Positions 8,091 to 16,025 of a stretch of 18,588 nt of DNA are shown here, in pieces. The notes beneath the pieces were generated by a model. The model was not told where the DNA came from, searched no databases, and was given only the letters and a program-made list of their open reading frames with translations. Both the position numbers and the translations under genes were made by a program. This DNA comes from Planctomycetes bacterium GWF2_50_10. Its GTDB lineage: Bacteria > Planctomycetota > Phycisphaerae > Sedimentisphaerales > GWF2-50-10. The stretch's first letter is position 1. The number at the start of each line of letters is the position of its first letter. The stretch covers positions 5,472 through 24,059 of the forward strand of contig MHYB01000059.1 in NCBI GenBank assembly GCA_001824635.1, read 5' to 3'.

Positions 8091-9278
8091 CTAGTGTTTA
8101 CCCATAACCAGGCTCGACATCTTGAATATGGGCAATATGATGCTCATAGCGATAAATCCGACCAAAAAACCCATCAGGATGATCATTATAGGTTCGATCA
8201 TCGCGGTCACGGTCTTGATAGTCGCCCTTAATTCTCTGGCATAATACGCCGAAATATCATGGAGCACATCCGAGAGTTTTCCCGAATCCTCACCCGAGCG
8301 TATCATCTGCACAACGCTCGTAGGCATTCGCGAATGTGCCGAAAGACTTGTCGCTATCTTCTGTCCCTGCCGCACACACCCGTGCACCGCATACCACATG
8401 TTTTTATACACCGCGTTTCCGCTTATCTCCGCTGTTATCGCCAGCGTATCGAGGATAGGCACGCCCGCGCTTGATAGCACACCCATTGTATGTAGGCTTC
8501 GCGTTATATATAAGCTCCTGCACAGCTTTGAAACTATTGGTATTGAAAGCTTTGCCCTGTCCCACCAGTACCTCCCTGTTGGCGTACTGATAGCGAAGAA
8601 AAAGCCCCAAGCCGCCGCCCCTAAAGCAGGTACCATGTAATACCAGTACCCTCGCAAACACGAACTTGCGGCCATGATAATCTTTGTAGGCGCAGGCAGC
8701 AGCGTCTCCTTGCCCGCGAATATCGAAACGAACCTGGGCAATACGAACGTAAGCAGGAATATCGTAACCGATACCGCCATGAACGCGATAATGGCTGGAT
8801 ATACCATCGCTCCTCGCATCATAGACCGCGTCTCCGCTTCCTGGTCAAGGTATGCGGCAAGCTGTTCAAGCATAGACGCCAGCGAACCCGACACCTCCGC
8901 CGCCGCCATCATATTAACATAAAGATTGCTGAACACATCAGGATACCTGGCCAGCGATTGCGAAAAACTCTTGCCGCCCTCGATATCGGCTTTGATCGTA
9001 GTAATTATTTCCTTGAATTTTCGGTTTTCCACCTGCTCCGCGATTGCCTCAAGCGCATCATGTATCGATATGCCCGCCTTGATCATAACCGCCAGCTGGT
9101 TGGAAAAATTGAGCACGTCTTTTCTGCCGGGTCCGAATTCAAATCGAAACCCCTGTAATTTGGCAAGCGCATTGCCTGCCGTTTGCGCGGCCTGTCCCGT
9201 CGATATGCCCTGGCCTGGCTTTTTGAGCAAAGCCGCCGCCGAATTTCCTGAACGCACCTGGTATTCAAAACCCGCCAT
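8091..9278 (-). CDS. pilC: Type IV pilus platform protein PilC (GspF family)
   Basis: PilC/GspF is the inner-membrane platform on which the assembly ATPase acts. The 395-residue length is normal, and the protein shows the two-fold T2SF repeat: first copy about 56-180 with AEVSGSLASMLEQLA (127-141), second about 258-385 with GEDSGKLSDVLHDIS (329-343). Hydrophobic segments lie at about 158-180, 212-230 and 362-386, giving the usual three-helix topology. The N-terminal 50 residues are shorter and more Ala/Gly-rich than in many PilC proteins. The ATG has AGGAG 7 nt upstream, and that ribosome binding site overlaps the stop codon of pilT, suggesting coupled translation. The adjacent PilB and PilT ATPases support PilC over a secretion-only GspF. 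Confidence 0.92.
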   Translation of the reverse strand: MAGFEYQVRSGNSAAALLKKPGQGISTGQAAQTAGNALAKLQGFRFEFGPGRKDVLNFSNQLAVMIKAGISIHDALEAIAEQVENRKFKEIITTIKADIEGGKSFSQSLARYPDVFSNLYVNMMAAAEVSGSLASMLEQLAAYLDQEAETRSMMRGAMVYPAIIAFMAVSVTIFLLTFVLPRFVSIFAGKETLLPAPTKIIMAASSCLRGYWYYMVPALGAAAWGFFFAISTPTGRYWWDRAKLSIPIVSKLCRSLYITRSLHTMGVLSSAGVPILDTLAITAEISGNAVYKNMWYAVHGCVRQGQKIATSLSAHSRMPTSVVQMIRSGEDSGKLSDVLHDISAYYARELRATIKTVTAMIEPIMIILMGFLVGFIAMSIILPIFKMSSLVMGKH

Positions 9279-9288
9279 CTTAATACTC

Positions 9289-10419
9289 CTACTTGGCCGT
9301 TAACATCGCCTCTAATTCGCTCTGGTTCTTCCTGTCGAGGACGGTTATCCCCGCCTGTTCGTGAGGCGTGAGGTTCTTTTCCATCTTGCCGGGATTGGCC
9401 GACCTGGCAATCGCCTCGTCACGATCGATAAAACCTTCACTATACATCTGAGCTATGGAATGATCCATAAGCTGCATGCCCACTTTTCGGCTTGTCTCGA
9501 TAATATTTGGAATCTCGTAAATACGGTTCTCGCGTATGCAGTTGCGCACCGCCGACGTGCAAAGCAGTATTTCGACGCAGGGCACCATTCCGGGCTTATC
9601 TATCCGTTTGAACAGTGTCTGTGAAATAACAGCCTGCAAGGTATTCGCGAGCATCGCCCTTATCTGGTTCTGCTGCCCCGAAGGATAAATATCGATAATA
9701 CGCTCAACCGTCTGCGAAGTATTGATCGTGTGCAAAGTAGACATCACGAAATGTCCCGTCTCCGCCGCCGTGATCGTCGAACTTGCCGTTTCAAGGTCGC
9801 GCATTTCGCCAACGAGTATGATATCAGGATCCTGTCGCAGCGAATGCTTGAGTCCGCTTGCGAATTCAGGGCAATCCGAGCCTATCTCTCGCTGCTCGAT
9901 CATGCACTTGTTATTTTTTAGCGCATATTCAACTGGGTCTTCCAGCGTGATAATATGCTTGCCGTACTTGTTATTTATCGACATTATCATCGACGCCAGC
10001 GTCGTGCTCTTTCCAGAACCCGTTGGCCCCGTCACCAGCACCAGCCCGCGAGGCAGTTCGCAAAGCTCTTTTACGATTGGAGGCAGGTGCAGCAGGTCGA
10101 TATCGGGCACATTGCTCGATATCACTCGAAACGCTATTGCAACCGTATCCCTCTGGTAATGCGCGTTTACACGAAATCGCGACCCGTCATCAAGCGTCGT
10201 GGCAAAATCCAGGTCGCGTACGGTCTCAAACCTCGCAAGCCTCTCAGGAGTCGCCATGTCGATCACCATCTTCTTGGCATCTTCAGGCATTACCGCTGGA
10301 AATGGCATCGCGCTAAGCTCGGTGTTCACCCTCATCATAGGGGGCAGCCCCACGTTTATATGCACGTCGGACGCCTTAGAACTTATCGCGGTCGCAAGTA
10401 TAACTTTATAATCTAGCAT
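9289..10419 (-). CDS. pilT: Type IV pilus retraction ATPase PilT
   Basis: PilT is a hexameric cytoplasmic ATPase that depolymerises pili. The 376-residue protein has the N-terminal PAS-like domain with SSKASDVHI (13-21), Walker A GPTGSGKST (131-139), the ITLEDPVEY Asp-box (157-165), Walker B DPDIILVGEMRD (197-208) and the His-box TAAETGHFVMSTLHT (217-231). The C-terminal AVRN-x-IRE and ...IIETSRKVGMQLMDHSI segments are diagnostic of PilT rather than PilB. It lacks the four-cysteine zinc region found in the next gene's product. The ATG has AGAGG 5 nt upstream and starts 10 nt after the pilB stop. Its presence next to PilB argues for a retractable pilus. Confidence 0.95.
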   Translation of the reverse strand: MLDYKVILATAISSKASDVHINVGLPPMMRVNTELSAMPFPAVMPEDAKKMVIDMATPERLARFETVRDLDFATTLDDGSRFRVNAHYQRDTVAIAFRVISSNVPDIDLLHLPPIVKELCELPRGLVLVTGPTGSGKSTTLASMIMSINNKYGKHIITLEDPVEYALKNNKCMIEQREIGSDCPEFASGLKHSLRQDPDIILVGEMRDLETASSTITAAETGHFVMSTLHTINTSQTVERIIDIYPSGQQNQIRAMLANTLQAVISQTLFKRIDKPGMVPCVEILLCTSAVRNCIRENRIYEIPNIIETSRKVGMQLMDHSIAQMYSEGFIDRDEAIARSANPGKMEKNLTPHEQAGITVLDRKNQSELEAMLTAK

Positions 10420-10429
10420 AATAGCCTCT

Positions 10430-12247
10430 TTATAGCGATTCCGTAACTCGCAGCACTTCTTCCACAGTCGTCATTCCCGCCCGAACTTTCAGCATGCCGT
10501 CGTCAAACAAGCTTGCCTGCCTGCTCGCGGCGAAAGCCTTCCTCATATTGCTTGTCGATGGGTCTTTCGTTATCATGTCCCTGAAAGCATCATCGACCAT
10601 CAAAAATTCATATATGCCTATTCGCCCCGAATACCCGCTGTTCCTGCACTGCTGGCATCCCGCACCGTGGAACAATTCGTTTTCGCCTATTCCAACTTTT
10701 TCCAGCATAGGCTTCATACTGTCTGTAGCTGGCATGTTTTCCTTGCAGTGCGAACATATCTTTCGTACAAGTCTTTGGGCCAGCACAGCATTCAGCGCCG
10801 CTCCTATCAGGTAAGGCTCAACGCCTATATCCACAAGCCTTGTTACCGAGCTTGGCGCATCGTTGGTATGCAGTGTCGAAAGTACCAAATGGCCCGTCAG
10901 TGCCGCCTGCACCGCGATCCTTGCCGTCTCGCTGTCGCGTATTTCGCCCAGCATTATCACGTCTGGGTCCTGACGCAGCAGGCTCCTAAGCGCCGCTGAA
11001 AATGATAGCCCGATCTTTTCGATCACCTGCACCTGGTTGCAGAATGCAAGGTGATACTCCACAGGATCCTCTACCGTCGATACGTTCATAGTAGAGCCGT
11101 CCATGTGATTGAGCGCCGAATACAGGGTAGTCGTTTTTCCCGAACCCGTTGGCCCGGTCACCAACAGAATCCCGTGTGGCCTGTCGATCTCCGCCCGGAA
11201 CTTCACCAGCACTTCATCGCTCATGCCAAGGTCTTCAAGCGTCCGCAGTATAGACCGTGAATCAAGTATTCGTATAACCACCTTCTCGCCGTGGCATGTT
11301 GGCAGCGTTGATATTCGAAGATCGATGGGCCTTCCGCCCGCTATGGCCGCTATCCTGCCGTCCTGTGGAACGCGCCGCTCCGAAATATCAAGATTCGACA
11401 TGATCTTGAGCCTCGAAACCACCGCCGAATGCATCGTGACAGGGGGCTTCATCGCGTCAAAAAGAATTCCGTCGATCCTGTATCGTATCTTGGAATGAGC
11501 CTCCTTAGGCTCAATATGAATATCGCTGGCGCCTTCCCGTATCGCATGACTTATAAGATAATTTACGAATTTAATAATGGGCGATTCGCCCGCGATCTTC
11601 TCAAGGTCTTCGTTTTCCTGTACCTGGTCCTGTATGAGCTGTATGTCGCTCTGGCTCGTGGCGTCCTCGATAATCTCATCCACCGAGCCGTCAAGATGCG
11701 TTTCCGTCAAAGCATCGCATACCTTCTTGATATCGCTCTCAACGCAAACTATCACCTTGATATTTTTGCCCGTGCGTCTTTTCACATCATCAAGCACGAA
11801 AATATCAGAAGGCTTGCTCGTGGCGACGACAAGCACAGGCCCGTCGAATTCTATTGGGCACACCGAGTTGGATTTAATGTACTCACCGTCAAGCAGACCG
11901 AACGCTGCTTTGTCAACCTTTTCAGGATCAAGCCTGCGGAACTCAAATCCAAAAAGACTCGCCCTGGCCGCAAGGATATCGTCATCGGAAGCAAAACGCA
12001 TTGCGACAATGATTTCGCAAATATCCGCTTCAGGCTTTTGGGCCATCGCCTGGCGCAGCTGCCCAAGCTGTGCCGAATTCAGTTTACCCGTCTCCTCAAG
12101 CACATCCGCTATATCGCGAACATGTTTGAGCTGCTCACTCTCGTGTGGGTCGTATAAATTGCATAACCCGCGGTCGTCTTGGCCTAAATCCGGCAGGGTC
12201 GCAACCGCGGTATGCTTTTGATGGTTTTTCGATCGGAAATTAAACAC
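10430..12247 (-). CDS. pilB: Type IV pilus assembly ATPase PilB (GspE family)
   Basis: PilB powers pilus extension from the cytoplasmic face. The 605-residue protein has an MshEN-like N-terminal domain (about 40-180), the GASDIHIEP motif (239-247), Walker A GPTGSGKTT (365-373), the TVEDPVEY Asp-box (391-398), Walker B DPDVIMLGEIRD (427-438), His-box TGHLVLSTLHTND (451-463), and a zinc-binding cysteine set C498, C501, C531, C534 that is absent from PilT. The MshEN domain suggests possible cyclic-di-GMP sensing, which is known for some family members but not shown here. The start is a GTG at 12247, with GGGA about 9 nt upstream; no ATG lies closer in frame. Residues 1-35 are variable and poorly conserved in the family. 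It is 15 nt after the GspC/PilP-like gene. Confidence 0.95.
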   Translation of the reverse strand: MFNFRSKNHQKHTAVATLPDLGQDDRGLCNLYDPHESEQLKHVRDIADVLEETGKLNSAQLGQLRQAMAQKPEADICEIIVAMRFASDDDILAARASLFGFEFRRLDPEKVDKAAFGLLDGEYIKSNSVCPIEFDGPVLVVATSKPSDIFVLDDVKRRTGKNIKVIVCVESDIKKVCDALTETHLDGSVDEIIEDATSQSDIQLIQDQVQENEDLEKIAGESPIIKFVNYLISHAIREGASDIHIEPKEAHSKIRYRIDGILFDAMKPPVTMHSAVVSRLKIMSNLDISERRVPQDGRIAAIAGGRPIDLRISTLPTCHGEKVVIRILDSRSILRTLEDLGMSDEVLVKFRAEIDRPHGILLVTGPTGSGKTTTLYSALNHMDGSTMNVSTVEDPVEYHLAFCNQVQVIEKIGLSFSAALRSLLRQDPDVIMLGEIRDSETARIAVQAALTGHLVLSTLHTNDAPSSVTRLVDIGVEPYLIGAALNAVLAQRLVRKICSHCKENMPATDSMKPMLEKVGIGENELFHGAGCQQCRNSGYSGRIGIYEFLMVDDAFRDMITKDPSTSNMRKAFAASRQASLFDDGMLKVRAGMTTVEEVLRVTESL

Positions 12248-12262
12248 TATCGATGTTCCCGT

Positions 12263-12916
12263 TTATTGAATGAACTTAAGTACCACCCTCAGATCACCCG
12301 CTTTGAGTGACACTCCCTCGTCTGTTATTTCCTCTACCGTCCAGCCTTTGATCGTCTCGCCGCGACCGACTATTTTGTCATCGATCATGCACCGGTTCCC
12401 GGCAGGGGACTTGATTATGCTCAAAAGCTGCATCTTCCTGGCCGATTGCTCAAGATCCATTTGCTCGCGCTGTTTTGCGTATGCCTCACTATCCTCGCTG
12501 CTCATACCAGCACCAGCTGCGAATTCCTCCAGGTGAAATGGATTCTTCTGCAATTCATTCACCTTTACCTGCTTTACATTGGCTATCTCGTTGAACTTTG
12601 TAACAACCCCGTTTATTTCTTTAAAGAACTCAGCCTTCGTGCCTGTCATCTGGGCTATCGCCGTCTCGATAGATTTATTGTCCACGCCCTTGGCAGCAGC
12701 CGATTGTGGCTTTGTCTTCTTGGCCATGAACCATAACCCGCCAAGCCCCAGCACTATAAGCATCACCAGCAGATACGTCCCGCGTTTTACCGTCGTATCC
12801 TGCGCCGTTGTGGTTATATAACCTTCACTGGCCATCCCGCCGTCGCCTGCGGCATTTGGAGCCGTCGCCTGCTGGTCTTTATTTATCGCCGAACTCTCTT
12901 TTAAATAATCTAACAT
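12263..12916 (-). CDS. GspC/PilP-like anchored protein at the pilP position
   Basis: The 217-residue protein has a polar N-terminus of about 46 residues, one transmembrane helix at about 47-64, a Gln/Glu/Lys-rich linker to about 160 and a compact C-terminal domain (about 162-217). That domain reads LLSI-x-x-SPAG-NRCMID ... GRGETIKGWTVEEITDEGVSLKAG and ends in a hydrophobic strand, matching the homology region of GspC and the PilP beta domain, which contact the secretin. True PilP is usually a lipoprotein with an N-terminal Cys; this protein has no lipobox and is anchored by a helix, as GspC is. It lies between pilO and pilB, the slot normally held by pilP. I infer that it links the PilMNO complex to a secretin. 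GGAG lies 8 nt before the ATG. A family-level name is not certain. Confidence 0.62.
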   Translation of the reverse strand: MLDYLKESSAINKDQQATAPNAAGDGGMASEGYITTTAQDTTVKRGTYLLVMLIVLGLGGLWFMAKKTKPQSAAAKGVDNKSIETAIAQMTGTKAEFFKEINGVVTKFNEIANVKQVKVNELQKNPFHLEEFAAGAGMSSEDSEAYAKQREQMDLEQSARKMQLLSIIKSPAGNRCMIDDKIVGRGETIKGWTVEEITDEGVSLKAGDLRVVLKFIQ

Positions 12917-12943
12917 ATTGCGTTCTCCGCTTGGCAGCCTCGA

Positions 12944-13495
12944 TTAGCTCTGGGATGCCACCTGCTTATTATCCTGGAAAAATATACTTACCGTAAATTC
13001 CGCTATCGCTACACCTTCGTTCTTTGGATCTTTTTTAAGCTGCATATCGCGTATCCGTGTTATGCGGGCCATCTGCTCAAGCTCCAGCAGAAACGAATAG
13101 AATGAATCGAAATTGCCCTGCAGTTCCATTTTCAGTGGCTGTTCCACATAGTTATTCCAGTTTTTCTGGGGCATCGTCCGAACAACCTTGGTCTTAAGCC
13201 CTTCCTTCTGTGCTATCACTGTTACCTGCTCAAGCACTTTATGCACCTGGCTGGTAGGGGGCAGCTTGGAATTAAAAAATTCCACCGCGTTCTTAAGCTC
13301 CGTCATCTGGTTATCAAGATCGCGCATCGCCAGCGTAGCCTTCTCAAGCTCGCTTAGCTTGAGCATCTGTGCCTCAAGCTGTGCTTTCTGCTTGTCCAGA
13401 TTCGCGTTTACTGGCTTGATCATATACGCCCACGACACATAGGCTATACCCATCAGCACCACAAAGAACACCGCTTTTCGCATTGAACTGTTCAT
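12944..13495 (-). CDS. pilO: Type IV pilus alignment protein PilO
   Basis: This 183-residue inner-membrane protein has one transmembrane helix (about 7-24), a heptad-rich coiled coil (about 30-75), and a C-terminal ferredoxin-like domain with the family segment FNSKLPP ... VLEQVT-x-IAQKEGL (74-100) and LKMELQGNFDSFYSFLLELEQMARI (about 120-144). PilO dimerises with PilN in the periplasm and forms the alignment complex. The ATG is preceded by a GGGG run 8 nt upstream; a second in-frame Met at position 5 is possible. The start is 15 nt after the pilN stop, and the product is followed by the GspC/PilP-like gene. Confidence 0.9.
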   Translation of the reverse strand: MNSSMRKAVFFVVLMGIAYVSWAYMIKPVNANLDKQKAQLEAQMLKLSELEKATLAMRDLDNQMTELKNAVEFFNSKLPPTSQVHKVLEQVTVIAQKEGLKTKVVRTMPQKNWNNYVEQPLKMELQGNFDSFYSFLLELEQMARITRIRDMQLKKDPKNEGVAIAEFTVSIFFQDNKQVASQS

Positions 13496-13510
13496 AATTT
13501 ACGCCCCACC

Positions 13511-14239
13511 TTATAAAAGGCTCTGCCTCTTAGCTCTTATTCCGTCGATATCCTTCTGCGAAAGATGCACATCCTTGCGTATCGTCGCAGTCAGCTTGAA
13601 TTCTCGAGTGCTCACCTCTTCCTCCTTGTTCGTCTTGCCGGCTTCTTCTGACAGCACAAGCGCTACATTATCCAGCAATATCGAATTATTCAGCGACGCT
13701 ATATATCCAGCCACCTGTATATCGCTTGGCGCCAGCCCTTCAAGCTCCAACTTCGTAATCGTGTTATCGACAGGGATGACCTTTTCGTCTTTCAATCCCT
13801 TTTTATCCGCCGCCGCCTTTTTAGCGTCCGCGTAATTTCCTTTTGTTCCACTCTTTACCCTTGGCGCCGCTATGACCTGCTCCGTCAGCTTGACCTTCCG
13901 AAGCGAAACCCCCGAAGGCAGCGCGTTAGTCAGTTCCGCCAGCAGTATCGTGCGGGGCACAGGCTCGATCAGTTCCGCCGTTGCCAGCGCCGCTTCCATC
14001 ATGTCCTTACGCTTAGCCTGGAGTTCTTCCAGCTTCGCTATCTCGCTTTTGGCTTGGCTCATCTTGGCGTTAATCACCTGCGCCTGCACGTTCACCGCTC
14101 TTTGCCGTATCTTGAGCACCGCAAACGCTCCGCCCAGTGCCGCCAGCACTATCGAAAACAGCACCAGGTACATGATATTGGTGCGCATCGTCTCGCGTTT
14201 CTGAATGTAATCGTCGGGTACAAAATTAATATTTACCAT
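13511..14239 (-). CDS. pilN: Type IV pilus alignment protein PilN
   Basis: This 242-residue protein begins with the PilN hallmark INFVPDDY (4-11), the cytoplasmic tail that binds PilM. A transmembrane helix (about 22-44), a coiled coil (about 45-90) and a periplasmic domain follow. The LAELTNALPSGVSL segment (about 102-115) marks the start of the ferredoxin-like domain. Between that and the next strand is an Ala/Lys-rich insertion of about 35 residues (about 125-160), so the chain is longer than the 190-220 residues common for PilN. The ribosome binding site is weak (GAG-like sequences only), consistent with translation coupled to pilM, whose stop is 15 nt upstream. Confidence 0.88.
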   Translation of the reverse strand: MVNINFVPDDYIQKRETMRTNIMYLVLFSIVLAALGGAFAVLKIRQRAVNVQAQVINAKMSQAKSEIAKLEELQAKRKDMMEAALATAELIEPVPRTILLAELTNALPSGVSLRKVKLTEQVIAAPRVKSGTKGNYADAKKAAADKKGLKDEKVIPVDNTITKLELEGLAPSDIQVAGYIASLNNSILLDNVALVLSEEAGKTNKEEEVSTREFKLTATIRKDVHLSQKDIDGIRAKRQSLL

Positions 14240-14254
14240 AATCTCAGCTCGCTT

Positions 14255-15220
14255 TTAATTTTCCGAAAAAAGTCCCAGCCCCACAGCTCCCGTCCAGTTA
14301 AGCACATTTCCCCTCCGCTCTATTGGCCCGCACGCCTGGCCGTCATCGGTCGATACCTCTATCGCCGCAAGCACATCGCCTATTTGCGCTGGCACCTGCA
14401 AATCGCGGGCAAGCTTCACCACGCTTTCGCACAGTATCTTGTCCGTCGATTGACTCGTCAGAAATATCATCCGCTCTATGCGTCCCTTTTGCGTCTCGAA
14501 ATATCTCGCACACGCCCCAAGTTCGTCTATGAGCCGCCGCATTGTATTTTCATCTTTAAGCTGGTTAACCCCTATATTCACCAGCCTTGCGAAAAGCAAA
14601 TTGCTGTGCTTGCAAATCACAACCTTAGTGAAATTCGCCCCGATCTCCAGCAGCATCACTGTCGATTCCAGGTCGTTCTTGCGCCTGCCGAAAAAGCTCA
14701 CATAAGACCACACCATCGCCAAAGGCCATATAGCTATCGCCTGTGCCTCAAGCCCCGCGCGTTCATAAATCGCAAGATGATGGTCAACTTTTACCCTGTC
14801 GGTCGCCATTACGATATATTCACTTTCCGAACCCGCCCCGGTCATAACATAGTGCACCATCGCGGTGGCAGGATCAAATGGCAGTTTGGGTGCCACCCTC
14901 GCTATCACAGCTTCCCGCACCTTCTCTTCCGCCATTTTGGGAATCTTTATCTGATCAATAAACACATCGCTCGCGGGCATAGCGGTTACAACTTTCCTGC
15001 CCTTGAACTTGCCGTCTATCGCGAGCTGTTTTATTGCCTTGATCGCCCAGTGCTGCCACGCGCTCGAACCCGCTTCGATAAACGCGGGCCGCTGTTCCAC
15101 TGCCGCCCCTATAATAGTAAAGCCGCCCTCAGCTTTTCCAAGTTGGAGCATCTTTATATATTCGGAACCCATATCAACACCGATGGGCGCAGCCTTGTTA
15201 TTGAACAGCGAAAAAACCAT
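14255..15220 (-). CDS. pilM: Type IV pilus assembly protein PilM (actin-like ATPase)
   Basis: PilM is an actin/FtsA-fold cytoplasmic protein that binds the PilN tail and helps connect the alignment complex to the ATPase ring. The 321-residue protein has the N-terminal phosphate-1-type motif PIGVDMGSEYIKMLQL (12-27) and a second GANFTKVVI motif, plus the VVTAMP-x-x-x-VFIDQIKIPKM segment (about 77-96) typical of PilM. It ends with TGAVGLGL, the usual last helix start. It is somewhat shorter than the roughly 350 residues common in the family. The ATG has AGGGA 7 nt upstream. It is the first gene of the pil operon on this strand, and the region just before it contains a terminator-like hairpin. 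Confidence 0.92.
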   Translation of the reverse strand: MVFSLFNNKAAPIGVDMGSEYIKMLQLGKAEGGFTIIGAAVEQRPAFIEAGSSAWQHWAIKAIKQLAIDGKFKGRKVVTAMPASDVFIDQIKIPKMAEEKVREAVIARVAPKLPFDPATAMVHYVMTGAGSESEYIVMATDRVKVDHHLAIYERAGLEAQAIAIWPLAMVWSYVSFFGRRKNDLESTVMLLEIGANFTKVVICKHSNLLFARLVNIGVNQLKDENTMRRLIDELGACARYFETQKGRIERMIFLTSQSTDKILCESVVKLARDLQVPAQIGDVLAAIEVSTDDGQACGPIERRGNVLNWTGAVGLGLFSEN

Positions 15221-15238
15221 TTTCTATTCCCTGGACAT

Positions 15239-15265
15239 AAAAAAAGACAAACCTCTCGCTTGTCT
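15239..15265 (-). terminator. Terminator-like hairpin in the pilM leader
   Basis: Read on the minus strand, AGACAA (15260-15265) pairs with TTGTCT (15245-15250) over a 9-nt loop and runs directly into seven T. The T tract ends 18 nt before the pilM ATG. It has the form of an intrinsic terminator and could end read-through from ndk, or attenuate the pil operon if that operon is transcribed from further upstream. Which applies depends on where the pil promoter lies; I see no convincing one between the hairpin and pilM. Confidence 0.6.
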
Positions 15266-15415
15266 ATAGAATCGAACCTTTTTTTAGCCCCCATTAGCGT
15301 TTTATCAGCCCAAACTTAGCCTAAACGCCCTCACCATAGCAAAACATAAGAAATAAACCGCCCCAAAGCAAATGTAAGTACCCCCAACCCGCCCCCGCGT
15401 CCGATAACCATGCTT

Positions 15416-15440
15416 AGCCCCCAGGCTTGTCCTGGGGGTT
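15416..15440. repeat. Strong GC-rich palindrome between pilM and ndk
   Basis: CCCCCAGG at 15418-15425 and CCTGGGGG at 15431-15438 form an 8-bp perfect stem with a CTTGT loop, extended by an A-T and a G-T pair to 15416-15440. It begins 46 nt after the ndk stop on that gene's strand. No T tract follows on the minus strand, so a standard ndk terminator is doubtful; the plus strand has TTTCC. It may be a REP-type palindrome. Confidence 0.55.
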
Positions 15441-15486
15441 TCCTTGCCGTTCTCTTAACCAGCACCCAGCAACCAGTTTTACTAAT

Positions 15487-15942
15487 TCAGTCTCTTCCAT
15501 AAAGCCAGCCCGAATCACTGAATTCCCACTCCACCAGTTCCTCCGGCTTAAAATACAATGGAATTTCATAAGCCGCCGATTCCGGACTGTCCGATCCGTG
15601 CACCAGATTATACCCCCGCGAACACCCGAAGTCGCCCCGTATCGTCCCCGGCTCAGCCGTGTATCCGAATGTCGCCCCCATCATCTTGCGCGTCATGGAA
15701 ATAACATTCGCCGATTCAAGCACGATCACCATCGACGGCCCCGACGAAAGATACCCCACCACGCTCTCGAAAAATGGCTTGCCCTTATGAACATCATAAT
15801 GCTTTTCGGCAAGCTCCTTGGAGATCGTCATAAACTTCGCCGCAATCAGCTTGAGACCTTTTTTCTCAAACCGTGTAAGTATCTCTCCCGTCAGCCGCCT
15901 CGCCACCGCATCCGGCTTAAGAATGATCAATGTCCGTTCCAT
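15487..15942 (-). CDS. ndk: Nucleoside-diphosphate kinase
   Basis: Ndk moves the gamma phosphate between NTPs and NDPs in the cytoplasm through a phosphohistidine. The 151-residue length is standard. It starts with MERTLIILKPDAV, has the RKMMGAT and TIRGDFG segments (about 85-106), and contains the active-site motif NLVHGSDSPESA with His115 as the phosphorylated residue. The C-terminal LVEW-x-WLY-type end is present. Upstream on the minus strand, AGAGG lies about 9 nt and AGGAG only 2 nt before the ATG. It is separated from the OmpA-domain gene by a strong terminator (15974-16002), so it needs its own promoter in the short gap, which I cannot identify. Confidence 0.97.
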   Translation of the reverse strand: MERTLIILKPDAVARRLTGEILTRFEKKGLKLIAAKFMTISKELAEKHYDVHKGKPFFESVVGYLSSGPSMVIVLESANVISMTRKMMGATFGYTAEPGTIRGDFGCSRGYNLVHGSDSPESAAYEIPLYFKPEELVEWEFSDSGWLYGRD

Positions 15943-15973
15943 AGCTCCTTGCCTCTTGCTGATTTTTAACTAT

Positions 15974-16002
15974 AAAAAAACCCCCGTAAGCTCCGGGGGT
16001 TT
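15974..16002 (-). terminator. Rho-independent terminator of the OmpA-domain lipoprotein gene
   Basis: On the minus strand, AAACCCCCG pairs with CGGGGGTTT across a 7-nt loop, and the right arm continues as a T run of seven (plus-strand A at 15974-15980). It starts 23 nt after the stop at 16026 and matches a textbook terminator. Confidence 0.9.
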
Positions 16003-16025
16003 CAAATCTCTGCATAACTAAAAAC

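Noticed and set aside
11429..12221. Two long plus-strand open frames opposite pilB
   Set aside because: Both lie wholly inside the pilB coding region, have no ribosome binding site of note, and the pilB reading is supported by full ATPase motifs.
7099..15220. Reading the central operon as a type II secretion system
   Set aside because: The presence of PilT, PilM, PilN and PilO types, and the absence of GspL/GspM-like proteins or a GspG-type major pseudopilin, favour a type IV pilus, although the PilP-position protein looks GspC-like.
14054..15319. A 421-codon open frame on the plus strand opposite pilM and pilN
   Set aside because: Its product is rich in His, Arg and Tyr with no family motif, it crosses two well-supported genes and the intergenic hairpin, and it looks like a by-product of codon usage on the other strand.
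15451..15480. Short CCAGC-type direct repeats between ndk and the palindrome
   Set aside because: Units are only 5-7 bp and imperfect; this is within the range expected by chance or slippage.
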